This document shows, piece by piece, positions 4,977 through 6,184 of a DNA stretch of 6,184 bases. The notes beneath the pieces are model-generated. The model was not told where the DNA came from, ran no database searches, and saw nothing but the letters and a program-made list of their open reading frames with translations. Both the position numbers and the translations under genes were made by a program. Position 1 is the first letter of the stretch. Each line of letters starts with the position of its first letter. Origin of the DNA: Bryobacterales bacterium (GTDB taxonomy: Bacteria; Acidobacteriota; Terriglobia; Bryobacterales; Bryobacteraceae); contig DOZZ01000119.1 in the NCBI GenBank assembly GCA_003517725.1, forward strand, positions 1,008 to 7,191, written 5' to 3'.

Positions 4977-6184
4977 ATGACCACAAAAACCAGAGCAGCC
5001 TGGATCCTCAGCGGCGTGGCGGCGGCCGGCGTACTGCTGGCGCAAGTAGTGGGCACCACCCTGCCGAATACCGGGAAGCCCGCGTTGCCCCCGCCGTTTG
5101 CCACGCCCTCCTCGCGCAATTCGCCGAAGGTTGTGGCGCAGCCGTCGGGCGCGGAGCTGCATCTGCCCGCGGGCTTCAAAGTTTCAGTGTGGTCCGAGGG
5201 CTACAAGAAGCCACGCTACATGCTGCTGGGCAACCACGGCGAGGTGCTGCTGGCCGATAGCGCGGAAGCCAACCTGGTGGCCGAGAGCACGGCTGGGCTC
5301 AAGAAGACCGGCGGCTCGGTCTATGTTTTCCCAAACGCCGATCCTTCGAAGCGCAAGCAGATCATCACCGGGCTCGATCGACCCTACGGCCTGGCCCTGT
5401 GGCACGAGTATCTGTATGTCAGCCAGCCCAACCAGATCGACCGCTACAAATACAACCCGGCGGACTTCAGCGTAGGCCCGGCCGAGAAAGTCGTGACCCT
5501 CGACAACATGGACAAAGGCGGCCACTGGACCCGCTCGCTACTCTTCAACAAGGCCGGCACGAAGATGTACGTGGGCGTGGGCTCCGCCTCCAATGTGGAT
5601 GCCGGTGAAGACCCGCGGCGCGCCGCGATCAACGTCTATAATCCGGACGGCACCGGCCATGAGTTCTTCGCCACCGGCACGCGCAATCCGACCTCGCTGC
5701 ACTGGTACCCCGGCACCCAAACCATGTGGGCCGCGGTGCAGGAGCGCGATCTGCTGGGCGACGATCTGGTGCCCGACTACTTCACCCACGTGCAGGCGGG
5801 CGCCTTCTATGGCTGGCCGTACGCTTACACCGGTCCGAACGAAGATCCGCGGCGCAAGGGCGAGCATCCGGAGCTGGTGCGCAAAGCCATCGCCGGAGAC
5901 TACCAGCTGGGCGCGCACGTGGCCGTGCTGGACTTCTGCTTCTATACCGGCAAACTGTTCCCGGCGAAATATCGCAACGGAGCGTTCCTGGCGTTTCATG
6001 GCTCATGGAACCGGTCGAAGCGCGTCGGCCAGGAAGTGGTTTTCGTGCCCTTCCAGAACGGCAAACCGGCGGGGCCGGCGGAACATTTTCTGACCGGTTG
6101 GATGTTGTCGCCCGAGCAGAAAGAAGTTTGGGGCAGGCCGGTAGGCGTGATGCAGATGGCCGACGGCAGCCTGCTGGTTTCCGA
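4977..6184 (+). CDS. PQQ-dependent dehydrogenase, L-sorbosone/soluble glucose dehydrogenase-like, 3' end cut
   Basis: 402 residues are visible before the right edge. Homologues are about 420-450 aa, so only a short C-terminus should be missing. The family folds as a six-bladed beta-propeller, holds PQQ and calcium, and oxidises sugars or aldoses in the periplasm. Visible: an N-terminal signal (KTRAAWILSGVAAAGVLLA, 4-22) and a Pro/Ser-rich linker to ~58. The propeller has GGHWTRSLLF (181-190; His183 in the place of the soluble glucose dehydrogenase general base), VGSASNVDAGEDPRRAAI, ATGTRNPTSLHW (Arg236 likely contacts PQQ), QERDLLGDDLVPDYFT, GAFYGWPYAY, HGSWNRS (341-347) and VWGRPVGV (384-391). 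Residue roles are by analogy with the soluble glucose dehydrogenase. Start ATG 4977 is the one that includes the signal peptide; no Shine-Dalgarno is evident. True substrate unknown. Confidence 0.9.
   Translation, partial: MTTKTRAAWILSGVAAAGVLLAQVVGTTLPNTGKPALPPPFATPSSRNSPKVVAQPSGAELHLPAGFKVSVWSEGYKKPRYMLLGNHGEVLLADSAEANLVAESTAGLKKTGGSVYVFPNADPSKRKQIITGLDRPYGLALWHEYLYVSQPNQIDRYKYNPADFSVGPAEKVVTLDNMDKGGHWTRSLLFNKAGTKMYVGVGSASNVDAGEDPRRAAINVYNPDGTGHEFFATGTRNPTSLHWYPGTQTMWAAVQERDLLGDDLVPDYFTHVQAGAFYGWPYAYTGPNEDPRRKGEHPELVRKAIAGDYQLGAHVAVLDFCFYTGKLFPAKYRNGAFLAFHGSWNRSKRVGQEVVFVPFQNGKPAGPAEHFLTGWMLSPEQKEVWGRPVGVMQMADGSLLVS

Noticed and set aside
4925..5179. 85-codon N-terminal extension of the cytochrome with an extra hydrophobic segment (LVFVVIVYLW)
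   Set aside because: It lies antisense to the signal peptide and first ~68 codons of the PQQ dehydrogenase. The hydrophobic run is explained by reading that sequence backwards, and cytochrome domains of this type start near the chosen ATG.
5098..6093. Arg/Pro-rich overlapping frames on both strands within the PQQ dehydrogenase
   Set aside because: Composition typical of out-of-frame reading in GC-rich DNA; the frame opened at 4977 gives a continuous, family-matching protein.
3824..6184. Possible att direct repeat of the tRNA-Leu 3' end marking a genomic island
   Set aside because: Scanning downstream by eye I found no second copy of the TTCGACCCCCGG/CGTTCGCACCA segment in the window, and no integrase gene. 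A copy beyond the edge cannot be excluded.

Overview
The window is GC-rich and looks like a chromosomal segment of a soil-type bacterium. The gene complement (a HisRS with CxxC pairs, bacterial-type AspRS, LDH-like malate dehydrogenase, a 'Planctomycete cytochrome C'-type domain and a PQQ-dependent sorbosone/sugar dehydrogenase) fits Acidobacteriota, perhaps the Solibacter/Bryobacter group. This is an inference from protein flavour only; no taxonomic marker was searched.

Region 1 (1-3599, + strand) is a tight housekeeping cluster. It holds the 3' part of hisS (cut by the left edge), aspS (ATGA overlap with hisS) and mdh (its Shine-Dalgarno overlaps the aspS stop). The two aminoacyl-tRNA synthetases and the TCA-cycle enzyme look like one transcription unit with translational coupling.

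Region 2 (3600-3909) is a short junction. The roughly 80 bp after mdh encode, on the minus strand, what looks like the N-terminus of an antitoxin-like protein that ends at the mdh stop codon (a probable gene remnant). Next come two divergent tRNA genes, tRNA-Lys(UUU) on minus and tRNA-Leu(UAG) on plus. They share a 47-bp spacer with a perfect extended -10 element for the Leu gene.

Region 3 (3910-4558, minus strand) is a ParD/ParE-type toxin-antitoxin operon. Antitoxin and toxin overlap by GTGA, and a 17-bp perfect palindrome (plus a third half-site) sits just upstream of the antitoxin, which seems to lack a leader. The toxin gene is visibly AT-richer than its neighbours, which suggests acquisition next to the tRNA gene.

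Region 4 (4559-6184) is a divergent redox pair. A small exported mono-haem c-type cytochrome lies on minus, and a PQQ-dependent dehydrogenase of the L-sorbosone dehydrogenase type lies on plus and runs off the right edge. They share a 52-bp intergenic region. The likely working model is periplasmic oxidation of a sugar or aldose by the PQQ enzyme, with the cytochrome as a candidate electron acceptor. I did not see a clearly unprecedented system; the best leads are the compact operator/leaderless architecture of the TA operon, the antitoxin remnant at the mdh end, and the divergent PQQ-enzyme/cytochrome pair.
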